The notes beneath the pieces are model-generated. The model searched no databases and was not told the DNA's origin. It saw only the letters and a list, made by a program, of their open reading frames with translations. 15,287 nucleotides of DNA from Solobacterium sp. UBA636 (GTDB lineage: Bacteria > Bacillota_I > Bacilli_A > Erysipelotrichales > Erysipelotrichaceae). The stretch lies in assembly GCA_002299675.1 (NCBI GenBank), contig DBOW01000112.1, forward strand, positions 21,130 through 36,416, written 5' to 3'. This document shows, in pieces, positions 1 to 7,040 of this stretch (position 1 is the first letter of the stretch; each line of letters opens with the position of its first letter). A program made the position numbers and the translations under genes.

Positions 1-105
1 TTTGGTGCCTGCATGGGCTGTTCCATCGAGACTTTAAAAGGTCCAAAGAGAATCTGTAAAGAGGGACCTGTATTTGAATCAAAGGAGCTGTTATGGGAAG
101 ACTAG
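1..105 (+). CDS. pyrK: PyrK, dihydroorotate dehydrogenase electron transfer subunit (C-terminal end only)
   Basis: Partial gene; only the last 34 codons and the TAG stop at 103-105 are present. The fragment begins FGACMGCS, later reads RICKEGPVF, and keeps three cysteines in the spacing of the [2Fe-2S] site at the C-terminus of PyrK. PyrK is the FAD/iron-sulfur partner that passes electrons from PyrD (class 1B) to NAD+, so the pair oxidises dihydroorotate to orotate in the cytoplasm. The stop lies 13 bases inside pyrD, and the pyrD ribosome site (AAGGAG, 82-87) lies within this coding sequence, which indicates translational coupling. The short tail after the last cysteine fits the normal PyrK end. 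The identity rests on this motif plus the adjacent class 1B pyrD. Confidence 0.9.
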   Translation, partial: FGACMGCSIETLKGPKRICKEGPVFESKELLWED

Positions 106-1016
106 AGACAAATTTAAGTGGCCTGACATTAAAGAATCCGGTTATTCCAGCTTCTGGAACCTTTGGTTTTGGCTATGAATTTGCGGATTACTACGATATT
201 GATATCCTGGGTTCAATTTCTATCAAGGGAACTACCTTAAAGCCTAGATTTGGCAATCCTACACCCCGTATTGCGGAATGTGAGAGGGGATTAATCAATT
301 CGGTTGGTTTACAGAATCCTGGTGTTATAAGTGTAATTAATGAAGAACTGCCAAAGTTAAGCAAAGTATATCATTCACCAATAATTGCCAATATTTCTGG
401 TTTCTCTATTGATGAATATGTTACTACAGCTTCTTTGATGGATAAACAGGATATGGTTGGTATTATAGAAGTAAATATTTCCTGTCCTAATGTCCATAAC
501 GGCGGTATGAGCTTTGGTACAAATCCTGAGATGGCCTATAAGGTAACGAAAGCGGTTAAGGAAGTATGCTTAAAGCCTGTCTATATTAAACTCAGCCCAA
601 ATGTTACTGATATAGTATCAATTGCTAAAGCCTGTGAAGAAGCTCAGGCTGATGGTATCTGTCTTATCAATACATTGCTGGGATCAAGATTTGACTTGAG
701 AACCGGCAGACCAGTAATACATAACATCATGGGTGGACTCTCAGGCCCTTGTATAAAGCCTGTAGCCCTTAGAATGGTCTATCAGGTATATGAAGCCGTT
801 AATATTCCAATCATTGGCGTAGGAGGCATAGAAAGGGCTGAGGACGTTATTGAATTTATGTATGCAGGTGCTTCAGCTGTTGAGGTAGGGGCTGCCAATC
901 TGGTTGATCCTCTGGCCTGCAGGAAAATAATTGAAAATCTTCCATCTTTAATGGATGAACTTAATATCGATAAATTACAGAACATAATCGGGAGGGCTCA
1001 TAAATGTCAGATGTAA
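93..1016 (+). CDS. pyrD: Dihydroorotate dehydrogenase, class 1B catalytic subunit
   Basis: FMN enzyme that oxidises dihydroorotate to orotate, fourth step of UMP synthesis. At 307 residues it has the usual length of class 1 enzymes. Visible marks: the SGTFGFG segment near residue 21, VGLQNPG (71-77), the active-site loop NISCPNVHNGG with catalytic Cys131 (class 1 uses Cys where class 2 uses Ser), and the FMN phosphate motif GVGGI (242-246). Partnering with PyrK directly upstream identifies it as the NAD-linked 1B type. The ATG at 93 has AAGGAG seven bases upstream and overlaps the pyrK stop by 13 bases. Its own stop overlaps pyrF by 13 bases, so pyrK-pyrD-pyrF form one coupled unit. Nothing looks damaged. 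Confidence 0.97.
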   Translation: MGRLETNLSGLTLKNPVIPASGTFGFGYEFADYYDIDILGSISIKGTTLKPRFGNPTPRIAECERGLINSVGLQNPGVISVINEELPKLSKVYHSPIIANISGFSIDEYVTTASLMDKQDMVGIIEVNISCPNVHNGGMSFGTNPEMAYKVTKAVKEVCLKPVYIKLSPNVTDIVSIAKACEEAQADGICLINTLLGSRFDLRTGRPVIHNIMGGLSGPCIKPVALRMVYQVYEAVNIPIIGVGGIERAEDVIEFMYAGASAVEVGAANLVDPLACRKIIENLPSLMDELNIDKLQNIIGRAHKCQM

Positions 1017-1699
1017 TTATTGCGTGTGATTTTTCAAGTAAAGAAGAAACCTTGAAATTTCTTGATCAGTTTAAAGAAGAAAAACCATTTGTAAAAATCG
1101 GTATGGAACTCTTCTATGCAGAAGGCGGTGAAATTGTAAAAGAAATCAAGAAAAGAGGACACAAAATATTCCTCGATCTGAAACTCTGCGATATCCCAAA
1201 TACCGTCTACAAAGCCATGAAAAATATTGCAGCCCTAGGTGTTGATATGACTAATGTTCATGCCTTTGGTTCAATCGAAATGATGAAGGCTGCCAAAAAA
1301 GCTATTAATGAAGTAAATCCGGAAACAAAGCTTATTGCGGTTACTGTATTAACAAGTTCGGACCAGAATGTTCTGGACAATGAACTGATGATTGATGGAA
1401 ACATCAATGACGTAATACTCAAATACGCATCAAACACAAAGGAAGCAGGACTTGATGGCGTTGTATGCTCACCACTAGAATCGAAAATCATCAAAGAAAA
1501 ATGTGGGGAAGACTTCCTGACAGTTACTCCTGGTATCCGTTTTGCGGATGATGCCAAAGGTGACCAGAAAAGAGTTACAACCCCAGCCATGGCTAAAGAA
1601 ATCGGTTCCAGCTATATCGTTGTAGGCCGTTCAATCACTGGCGCCAAAGATCCGGTAGAAGCCTACAGACGCTGTGTAAGAGAATTTATAGGAGAATAA
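1004..1699 (+). CDS. pyrF: Orotidine 5'-phosphate decarboxylase
   Basis: Decarboxylates OMP to UMP, the final step of de novo pyrimidine synthesis. At 231 residues it matches the short bacterial family (about 230-240). The N-terminus VIIACDF carries the first conserved Asp (9), followed by KIG (31-33). The catalytic signature D-x-K-x-x-D-I-P is present as DLKLCDIPNT (Asp58, Lys60, Asp63), and the phosphate-binding end VVGRSITGAKDP is near residue 206. The ATG at 1004 has GGGAGG at 991-996 and overlaps the pyrD stop. pyrE follows after a single base. All active-site residues I can check are intact. Confidence 0.97.
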   Translation: MSDVIIACDFSSKEETLKFLDQFKEEKPFVKIGMELFYAEGGEIVKEIKKRGHKIFLDLKLCDIPNTVYKAMKNIAALGVDMTNVHAFGSIEMMKAAKKAINEVNPETKLIAVTVLTSSDQNVLDNELMIDGNINDVILKYASNTKEAGLDGVVCSPLESKIIKEKCGEDFLTVTPGIRFADDAKGDQKRVTTPAMAKEIGSSYIVVGRSITGAKDPVEAYRRCVREFIGE

Positions 1700-1700
1700 A

Positions 1701-2339
1701 ATGGAAAAACTCATTGCGAAAGATTTATTATCAATTAATGCCGTATTTTTAAGACCGGAAGACCCATTCACCTGGGCAAGCGGCATTAAAAGTCCAATTT
1801 ATTGCGATAACCGTCTTACTTTAAGCGACGTAAAAGTCAGAGAAGACGTTGAAAACGCCTTAATGGAAAATGTAAAGAAACACTTCCCAGAATGTGAAAT
1901 GCTGATGGGTACAGCCACAGCCGGTATTGCTCATGCCGCTATTGTGGCAACTAAAATGAATCTGCCAATGGGCTATGTTCGTGCTTCTGCCAAAGACCAT
2001 GGCCGTACCAATCAGATTGAAGGCAGGTGTCCAAAAGGAACCAAGGTAGTAGTTGTTGAAGACCTTATTTCAACCGCCGGATCTTCTTTAGATGTAATCG
2101 ATGTCTTAAGAGAAAATGAAATAGAAGTACTTGGCATGGTATCTATTTTCACCTATGGCATGAAAAAGGGTCTGGACAGACTTGCTTCCAAAAATGTCAA
2201 GAATGTAAGCTGTTCAAATCTGGATGTTCTGGTTGATGTTGCGATTGAAGAAAATTACATCAAAGCTGAAGATAAAGCCAGACTGCTTAAATTCCGAGAC
2301 AATCCAAGTGATGAATCATGGATGTACAAACAGGATTAA
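1701..2339 (+). CDS. pyrE: Orotate phosphoribosyltransferase
   Basis: Transfers phosphoribose from PRPP to orotate, giving OMP for PyrF. The protein has 212 residues, the normal length. It shows ASGIKSPIYCDNR (26-38), the flexible catalytic loop YVRASAKDHGRTNQIEG (92-108) with its lysine and arginine, and the PRPP motif VVVEDLISTAGSS (117-129). A GGAG site lies at 1690-1693, and the gene starts one base after the pyrF stop. It is the last gene of the operon. Its TAA (2337-2339) sits in the loop of the terminator hairpin, so translation runs into the hairpin. Order pyrK-D-F-E is a familiar Bacillota arrangement. Confidence 0.97.
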   Translation: MEKLIAKDLLSINAVFLRPEDPFTWASGIKSPIYCDNRLTLSDVKVREDVENALMENVKKHFPECEMLMGTATAGIAHAAIVATKMNLPMGYVRASAKDHGRTNQIEGRCPKGTKVVVVEDLISTAGSSLDVIDVLRENEIEVLGMVSIFTYGMKKGLDRLASKNVKNVSCSNLDVLVDVAIEENYIKAEDKARLLKFRDNPSDESWMYKQD

Positions 2340-2352
2340 TCCTGTTTTTTTT
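2328..2352 (+). terminator. Rho-independent terminator of the pyrKDFE operon, overlapping the pyrE stop
   Basis: A perfect 20-base palindrome (2328-2347), with stem AAACAGGA / TCCTGTTT and loop TTAA, is followed by a run of eight T (2345-2352). The pyrE stop codon lies in the loop. On the minus strand the same hairpin follows the stop of the convergent gene at 2351, but only three T come after it, so it would work poorly in that direction. Confidence 0.85.
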
Positions 2353-2896
2353 ACTCCAGAATATCCTCAAGTATCGAAAGATTATCCTGGTTATAGAAAT
2401 AAAACATTCCTTTTACCGGCATCTCCTTGACTTTCTGTGACCCCCTGGTCTCATTAACCATGATATTTACCAGCAGGGCATGTTCTATTTCCGGGTCATG
2501 ACCCACATTACAGAAAAAGATGCTGTAGCCAATAAAAGAGGTATTGTTCATTTCTCCAGTCAGATTAAGGTCGAAGCAGTCCTGTTTAAGCATTTCCTTG
2601 AGATAGTTTTCATCGGCATGTTCAATGTAGTTGATGGAATAATAGATTCTTTCCGGTTCCAGAGCATCATCGCCTTCTACATGACAGAGCGCACGGATGT
2701 CTTTTCTGTCAGTGCCATCAGCTGCCTTATTGTAGTATTCTTTGATGGAATCAATGATCAGGCAGTCTTTTATTTCGCCTGTTTCGTAATCACTAAGGTC
2801 AATGGTATATTTCTTAATAATATGTGCCAGTGTACCCTTAGAAGTAAAGAGATTTCTGAATGAATCGCTGTTCATTCGCTGTGTTTGTTTTGTCAT
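2351..2896 (-). CDS. Hypothetical protein, 181 residues, unrecognised
   Basis: I do not recognise this protein. It is acidic, lacks a signal peptide or any long hydrophobic stretch, and so is probably soluble and cytoplasmic. Residues from about 38 to 110 mix short helical and strand-like segments, and aromatic residues cluster in IYYSINYIEHADENY and near the end in MFYFYNQ. No catalytic motif is apparent. The start is well supported: GGAGG at 2907-2911 lies ten bases before the ATG. The stop lies 11 bases past pyrE, so the gene is convergent to the pyr operon and divergent from pyrR-uraA, splitting two pyrimidine units. Codon use resembles the neighbours and gives no sign of recent transfer. 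It is very likely a real gene; its function is unknown. Confidence 0.8.
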   Translation of the reverse strand: MTKQTQRMNSDSFRNLFTSKGTLAHIIKKYTIDLSDYETGEIKDCLIIDSIKEYYNKAADGTDRKDIRALCHVEGDDALEPERIYYSINYIEHADENYLKEMLKQDCFDLNLTGEMNNTSFIGYSIFFCNVGHDPEIEHALLVNIMVNETRGSQKVKEMPVKGMFYFYNQDNLSILEDILE

Positions 2897-2962
2897 ATAT
2901 TTTTTTCCTCCTATATTGTTATTGTCAAAAAAAATTAAAATTCCTCACTTTTTTTCAAAATA

Positions 2963-2991
2963 TTGCAAAAAAAGCAAAAAAAGTGTACTAT
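2963..2991 (+). promoter_or_regulatory. Promoter of pyrR-uraA
   Basis: TTGCAA (2963-2968) and TACTAT (2986-2991) are separated by exactly 17 bases in an A-rich stretch. The start of transcription should fall near 2996-2999, just at the left arm of the leader structure. This is the best sigma-A-like promoter in the intergenic region 2897-3114. Confidence 0.75.
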
Positions 2992-2996
2992 TTTTA

Positions 2997-3103
2997 CCAG
3001 AAGGTTCTTTAAATCGGTACGAGATACCGGCAAGACGAAATATTTTCATTTTGATATTTTCAGTCTTGTTTACCAAGACTGTTTTTATTAAAGGTCCTTC
3101 TGG
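2997..3103 (+). promoter_or_regulatory. PyrR-binding attenuator leader of pyrR-uraA
   Basis: Mutually exclusive structures can be drawn. The anti-antiterminator is an upper hairpin CGGTA-CGAGA-TACCG (3015-3029) with a lower stem TCTT (3006-3009) / AAGA (3032-3035). Its GAGA-containing loop and following GGCAAG resemble the known PyrR recognition element. The antiterminator pairs CAAGAC (3031-3036) with GTCTTG (3063-3068), extended by 3037-3043 with 3054-3061, with two single-base bulges. The terminator is CAGTCTTG-TTTAC-CAAGACTG (3061-3081) followed by T-rich 3082-3086. By analogy with Bacillus, PyrR bound to UMP/UTP would hold the first hairpin, free the terminator and stop transcription. 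An additional outer helix (2997-3012 with 3088-3103) encloses everything. Confidence 0.85.
3061..3089 (+). terminator. Attenuator terminator in the pyrR leader
   Basis: A perfect 8-bp stem CAGTCTTG / CAAGACTG (3061-3068 and 3074-3081) with loop TTTAC is followed by TTTTT (3082-3086). It uses bases 3061-3068, which are also the 3' arm of the antiterminator, so the two cannot form together. Confidence 0.85.
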
Positions 3104-3114
3104 AAAGGAAGAAT

Positions 3115-3651
3115 ATGGATACTGAAATCATGGATGAAGCTTCCATACAGAGAAGCTTAAAAAGAATTGCGCATGAAATAATTGAACGCAACAAAGGAAC
3201 TCAAAACCTGGTGCTAATCGGCATCAAAAGAAGGGGACTGCCGCTTGCGGAAATGATTGCCGGCAATATTGAAATGATTGAAGGCGTAAAGGTTCCGATT
3301 CTGGAACTGGATATTTCCTACTATCGAGATGACCTCTCGCAGAAATATCCCGATCCCAATCTCAACGTCAAACCAAAAATTGACTATGACCTCAATCATA
3401 AAACCGTAGTTCTGGTGGATGATGTAATCTATACTGGCCGTACTGTAAGAAGTGCTATGGACGCAATACTGGATATTGCCCGCCCTGACTATATACAGCT
3501 GGCCGTTGTGATTGACAGAGGACACAGAGAACTGCCTATCCGTCCTGATTTTGTCGGTAAAAATGTTCCTACTTCCAAAGATGAACACATTTCAGTCTGC
3601 GTCAAAGAAATTGACGGCTGTCTAAGTGTGAATCTTGTAAAGAATTCATAA
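3115..3651 (+). CDS. pyrR: PyrR, bifunctional pyr operon attenuation protein / uracil phosphoribosyltransferase
   Basis: RNA-binding regulator that senses UMP/UTP and causes termination in pyr leaders; family members also convert uracil and PRPP to UMP. The 178 residues match the family length. Diagnostic segments are RIAHEIIERNKG (17-28), LIGIKRRG (34-41), the ELDISYYRDDL region (64-74) and the PRPP loop VVLVDDVIYTGRT (98-110). The ATG at 3115 has AAAGGAAG at 3104-3111, directly after the right arm of the outer leader helix. uraA follows 14 bases later. Having the regulator as first gene behind its own attenuator implies autoregulation together with uracil uptake. A 178-residue length and the intact PRPP loop suggest both activities are kept. 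Confidence 0.96.
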   Translation: MDTEIMDEASIQRSLKRIAHEIIERNKGTQNLVLIGIKRRGLPLAEMIAGNIEMIEGVKVPILELDISYYRDDLSQKYPDPNLNVKPKIDYDLNHKTVVLVDDVIYTGRTVRSAMDAILDIARPDYIQLAVVIDRGHRELPIRPDFVGKNVPTSKDEHISVCVKEIDGCLSVNLVKNS

Positions 3652-3665
3652 CGAAAGGGGTAAAC

Positions 3666-5021
3666 ATGAATTTAATTTACGGTATTGGCGACAAGCCAAA
3701 ATTCAAGGACTTAATTGTCTTCTCATTTCAGCAGTTACTTGCCATTATTGCAGCTACTATTGTAGTTCCAATCATTGTTAATGCATCTGGTGTACAGAAC
3801 CTGAATCTTGACCCTGCAGCCGCTCTGTTTGGTGCGGGCGTAGGAACTCTGGTTTATGTATTCTTCACCAAAAAGAAATCACCAGTATTCTTAGGAAGCT
3901 CATTTGCCTTTTTATCATCAATGGCTTCTGCCACAGCATTTGGCTACTTTGGCTTAATCATAGGTGCCATCTTTGCTGGTCTTGTGTATGTTGTAATCGC
4001 CGTTATTATCAAGATTACTTCAGCTGACTGGATTAATAAACTGATGCCTCCGGTAGTAATCGGTCCAACAGTTGCCCTGATTGGTCTTTCACTTGCCGGT
4101 GCAGCTATTTCTGACTTTACCAAGGCTTCAGGCAATGGCCAGAGCTATTCACTGGTTGCTATTGCGGTAGCTGTTGTTACTTTGCTGGTTACTGTAATTG
4201 TTTCTGTAAAGTCTAAGGGTATGGGCAAGCTGATTCCATTCATCATCGGACTTCTGGCAGGCTATGTTCTGGCTACAATTCTTACTTTAATCGGAAACGC
4301 TACCGGCAACGAAGCTTTAAAGATTATGAACTTCTCAGCCCTGGCAAATAACTTTGCACCATTAACTTTCTCAAGCTTCTTCCGTGTTCCTGACTTTGCC
4401 TTTGTCAATGCCTTCAGGGAAATCTCAAGCGGATCTGTAAAACTTCAGTTTGCTGAATACATCAACATTCTGGCTTTATATGCTCCTGTAGCTCTGGTTG
4501 TATTTGCTGAACACGTTGCTGACCACAAGAATATTTCTTCTATCATCGGTACAGACCTGTTAAAAGAACCAGGCCTGGATAAGACGCTGCTTGGTGATGG
4601 TGTTGGTTCGATGGTTGGTGCTTTCTTTGGTAGCTGTCCTAATACAACTTATGGTGAATCAATCGCCTGTGTAGCTGTAACCAAGAACGCTTCAGTAGCC
4701 ACTATCATCTGCACTGCAGTTATGGCCATTGTACTTTCGTTCTTCTCACCATTTGTAGCCTTTGTAAACACTATTCCATCTTGCTGCTTTGGCGCAATGT
4801 GTGTAATTCTGTATGGTTTCATTGCTGTCTCGGGTTTAAAGATGATTCAGCAGGTTAATCTTGGTGATGACAAGAATCTATTTGTAGTAGGTACTATCCT
4901 GATTACTGGTATCGGCGGTCTGATATTGAACTTCGGTGTAATTCAGATTACTGGTATCGCAACTGCCTTAATTCTGGGTATCCTGGTAAATAAGGTACTT
5001 AATATCGGCTCAGGCAGATAA
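3666..5021 (+). CDS. uraA: Uracil permease, NCS2 (uracil/xanthine) family
   Basis: Cytoplasmic-membrane carrier importing uracil, expected to be proton-coupled. At 451 residues it is slightly longer than E. coli UraA and is hydrophobic throughout, with about 14 likely membrane segments. Family landmarks are FLGSSFAF (75-82), the segment with the substrate-binding Glu in FAEHVADHKN (Glu282), and SCPNTTYGES (323-332) with the second conserved Glu (331). The start has AAAGGGG nine bases upstream and lies 14 bases after pyrR. Co-transcription with pyrR behind the PyrR attenuator means uracil uptake should rise when pyrimidine nucleotides are low. Xanthine or another base as substrate cannot be fully excluded from sequence alone, but the pyrR context favours uracil. 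Confidence 0.93.
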   Translation: MNLIYGIGDKPKFKDLIVFSFQQLLAIIAATIVVPIIVNASGVQNLNLDPAAALFGAGVGTLVYVFFTKKKSPVFLGSSFAFLSSMASATAFGYFGLIIGAIFAGLVYVVIAVIIKITSADWINKLMPPVVIGPTVALIGLSLAGAAISDFTKASGNGQSYSLVAIAVAVVTLLVTVIVSVKSKGMGKLIPFIIGLLAGYVLATILTLIGNATGNEALKIMNFSALANNFAPLTFSSFFRVPDFAFVNAFREISSGSVKLQFAEYINILALYAPVALVVFAEHVADHKNISSIIGTDLLKEPGLDKTLLGDGVGSMVGAFFGSCPNTTYGESIACVAVTKNASVATIICTAVMAIVLSFFSPFVAFVNTIPSCCFGAMCVILYGFIAVSGLKMIQQVNLGDDKNLFVVGTILITGIGGLILNFGVIQITGIATALILGILVNKVLNIGSGR

Positions 5022-5043
5022 ACAGATATTAATCTTATACTCT

Positions 5044-5075
5044 AAAATCTTGGAATAATATCCAAGATTTTTTTT
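5044..5075 (+). terminator. Rho-independent terminator after uraA
   Basis: A perfect 11-bp stem AAAATCTTGGA (5044-5054) / TCCAAGATTTT (5061-5071), with a six-base loop, is followed by further T to 5075. It begins 23 bases after the uraA stop and clearly ends the pyrR-uraA transcript. Confidence 0.92.
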
Positions 5076-5078
5076 ATC

Positions 5079-5087
5079 TGTTAAAAT
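5079..5087 (+). promoter_or_regulatory. Extended -10 promoter of rsmE, probably giving a leaderless mRNA
   Basis: TG-T-TAAAAT (TG at 5079-5080, hexamer 5082-5087) lies directly behind the uraA terminator. Only seven bases separate the hexamer from the rsmE ATG at 5095, so transcription would begin at or within a base or two of the ATG. No good -35 box is seen, which an extended -10 can tolerate. Confidence 0.55.
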
Positions 5088-5094
5088 AAATAGT

Positions 5095-5784
5095 ATGCAG
5101 CAATATTTTATTGATACAGAACTTACATTAAACCAAGAAACAGCTTTAAGAGATGATATACTTTATCACCTGAAAAAAGTCTTAAGAGGAACCAATGAAA
5201 CCTTTCGCCTGTGTGATTCAAAAGGGGAAATATATCTGGCTTCCCTAAAAGGAGATAAAGCCCTGACAGTTGAATATCTTGATGAACATAATGAACTTGA
5301 TGTTGACGTTACAGCGATAATTTCCTTAATCAAAAGTGATAAATTTGAACTTATATTACAGAAACTCACTGAACTTGGCGTAAAAAGAATTGTTCCCTAT
5401 AATGCTCATAGAAGCATTGTCAAAGAAAAAAAGAGCGAAAAGAAACTGGAAAGATATAAAAAAATACTTACCGAAGCCTCTGAACAGTGTCATAGAAATT
5501 TTATTCCGGAAATAGTAAATGCGGCTGATTTCAAAGATATTGACAGGTATATGTCTGAGCTTAACCTTATCGCCTATGAAAAAGAAACTCCGGGTGTTAA
5601 ATCTGATCTGAAGGATAAAAAGAATATTACTTTCATTATTGGCCCTGAGGGTGGTTTTACTCCAGCAGAATACAAATCTTTTAAAGATAAAGGATTTAAA
5701 TCTGTTTCACTGGGAAAAAGAATACTCAGAGCAGAAACAGCTGCCATCTATCTTGGCAGCATTATAAGCGAGGTATATGAATGA
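5095..5784 (+). CDS. rsmE: 16S rRNA (uracil1498-N3)-methyltransferase RsmE
   Basis: SPOUT-class enzyme that methylates N3 of U1498 of 16S rRNA in the decoding centre, using SAM. At 229 residues it is close to the family norm. Landmarks: ISLIKSDKFELILQKLTELG (76-95), RSIVK (106-110), EASEQCHR (127-134), and the two pieces of the trefoil knot that bind SAM, GPEGGFTPAE (183-192) and SLGKRILRAETAA (205-217). No Shine-Dalgarno precedes the ATG at 5095 and a -10-like box lies seven bases before it, so a leaderless mRNA is likely. The stop overlaps the mtaB start as ATGA, which indicates coupling. Confidence 0.94.
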   Translation: MQQYFIDTELTLNQETALRDDILYHLKKVLRGTNETFRLCDSKGEIYLASLKGDKALTVEYLDEHNELDVDVTAIISLIKSDKFELILQKLTELGVKRIVPYNAHRSIVKEKKSEKKLERYKKILTEASEQCHRNFIPEIVNAADFKDIDRYMSELNLIAYEKETPGVKSDLKDKKNITFIIGPEGGFTPAEYKSFKDKGFKSVSLGKRILRAETAAIYLGSIISEVYE

Positions 5785-7040
5785 AAACATTTGCCATAAT
5801 GACCCTGGGCTGCAAAGTAAATGACTACGAATCAGCCTATGTAAAAAATAAATTATCTGAAGAATATGAAATGGTCGACTTCAAAGAAAAAAGTGATATT
5901 TATATCATTTTTTCGTGCTGTGTAACCAATACAGCTGAAGCTAAAACCCGAAAATTCATCCATCAGGCCAGAAGAAGAAACAAAGATGCCTACATTGTGG
6001 TAGTTGGCTGTCTGGTACAGATTAAGCCAGATCTGCCAGATCTGAAAGATGTTGATCTGCTTATCGGTTCAAGCCATAAAGACAGAATAGTCGAATATAT
6101 AAAGGCAGGTCTAAAGGCCAATATGGTTACAGATTTAAAGGATACTGAGTTCGAATTCCTTCCACTTGATAAATATCCAGGCAAGGACAGAGCCTTTTTA
6201 AAGATAGAAGATGGCTGTAACCAGTTCTGTTCCTATTGTGTAATACCATATTCAAGAGGAAGGGAAAGAAGTGCCAGACACGAAGATATTATAAATGAAG
6301 CGAAGAAGCTTGCCGAAAACTATTCAGAGATAGTATTAACCGGCATTCATACTGGCCGCTATAATGACAATGGCTATAATCTGTATAATCTGCTATGCGA
6401 TCTGATCAAGATTGAGAAACTGAAAACCATCAGGCTTTCTTCGATTGAAATAAACGAAATAAGCGATGATATCCTGAATCTGATGGTAAGCAATACCAAG
6501 ATTGCCAGACATCTGCACATACCTGTACAGGCTCTTTCCAATAAGGTTTTAAAGCTCATGAACAGGCCCTACAGCATTGAAGACTATAAGAACAGGGTAA
6601 ACTATATCCGTTCCTTAATGCCTGAAATATCCATTTCTGCCGATCTGATAGTGGGCTTCCCGGGAGAGGATGAAGAAACTTACCGTAATTCCCTGAAGGA
6701 GCTGGAAGAAATAAAGTTCTCTTTCCTGCATATCTTTCCATACTCAAGAAAAAGTGGAACCAGAGCTGATGGAATGGACAATCATTTAGATGAATCCATA
6801 AAGAAAGAAAGACTCAAGGAAATACAGAAAATAGAAAAAGAATATACCTTAAACTATTACCGTTCCTTTATTTCGAAAAAAGTAGAAGTACTCATTGAAA
6901 AAAATGAAGGCAGCAAATCTTTCGGCTACTCAAAAGAATATATCTATATTGAAGTAGAAGGAAATTATCCATGTGGAGAAATTATTAACGTCCAGATTGA
7001 ATCAGTCATTAATGACAGGGTGGTGGGAGTATGCTGCTGA
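5781..7040 (+). CDS. mtaB: tRNA t6A37 methylthiotransferase MtaB
   Basis: Radical SAM enzyme that converts t6A at position 37 of ANN-decoding tRNAs to ms2t6A. At 419 residues it is near the family length. The N-terminal methylthiotransferase domain begins MTLGCKVNDYES, which fits MtaB better than MiaB, and holds cysteines at 11, 46/47 and 77 for one [4Fe-4S] cluster. The radical SAM triad CNQFCSYC (Cys146, 150, 153) follows. A C-terminal TRAM-like segment runs from about residue 370 to the end. A GAGG lies nine bases before the ATG, and the gene overlaps rsmE by four bases and the following Mur-like gene by ten. Together with rsmE it makes a translation-quality unit. The last two residues are Cys-Cys, a small oddity. 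Confidence 0.93.
   Translation: MKTFAIMTLGCKVNDYESAYVKNKLSEEYEMVDFKEKSDIYIIFSCCVTNTAEAKTRKFIHQARRRNKDAYIVVVGCLVQIKPDLPDLKDVDLLIGSSHKDRIVEYIKAGLKANMVTDLKDTEFEFLPLDKYPGKDRAFLKIEDGCNQFCSYCVIPYSRGRERSARHEDIINEAKKLAENYSEIVLTGIHTGRYNDNGYNLYNLLCDLIKIEKLKTIRLSSIEINEISDDILNLMVSNTKIARHLHIPVQALSNKVLKLMNRPYSIEDYKNRVNYIRSLMPEISISADLIVGFPGEDEETYRNSLKELEEIKFSFLHIFPYSRKSGTRADGMDNHLDESIKKERLKEIQKIEKEYTLNYYRSFISKKVEVLIEKNEGSKSFGYSKEYIYIEVEGNYPCGEIINVQIESVINDRVVGVCC

Noticed and set aside
1258..1590. Minus-strand ORF opposite pyrF
   Set aside because: Antisense shadow of a clear pyrF with all catalytic residues; no ribosome site or neighbour support. The other antisense ORFs (for example opposite pyrD, pyrR, uraA, rsmE, mtaB, the phosphoesterase and the DUF218 gene) were rejected for the same reason.
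2923..2928. Minus-strand TTGACA as the -35 box of the 181-residue gene
   Set aside because: Seventeen bases further on lies only an A run next to the ribosome site, with no -10 box and no room for a leader.
2480..3125. Plus-strand ORFs opposite the 181-residue gene and running through the pyrR leader (2480-2863, 2802-3125)
   Set aside because: They lack ribosome sites, have composition unlike proteins here, and cover the attenuator; they are shadows of the minus-strand gene and the leader.
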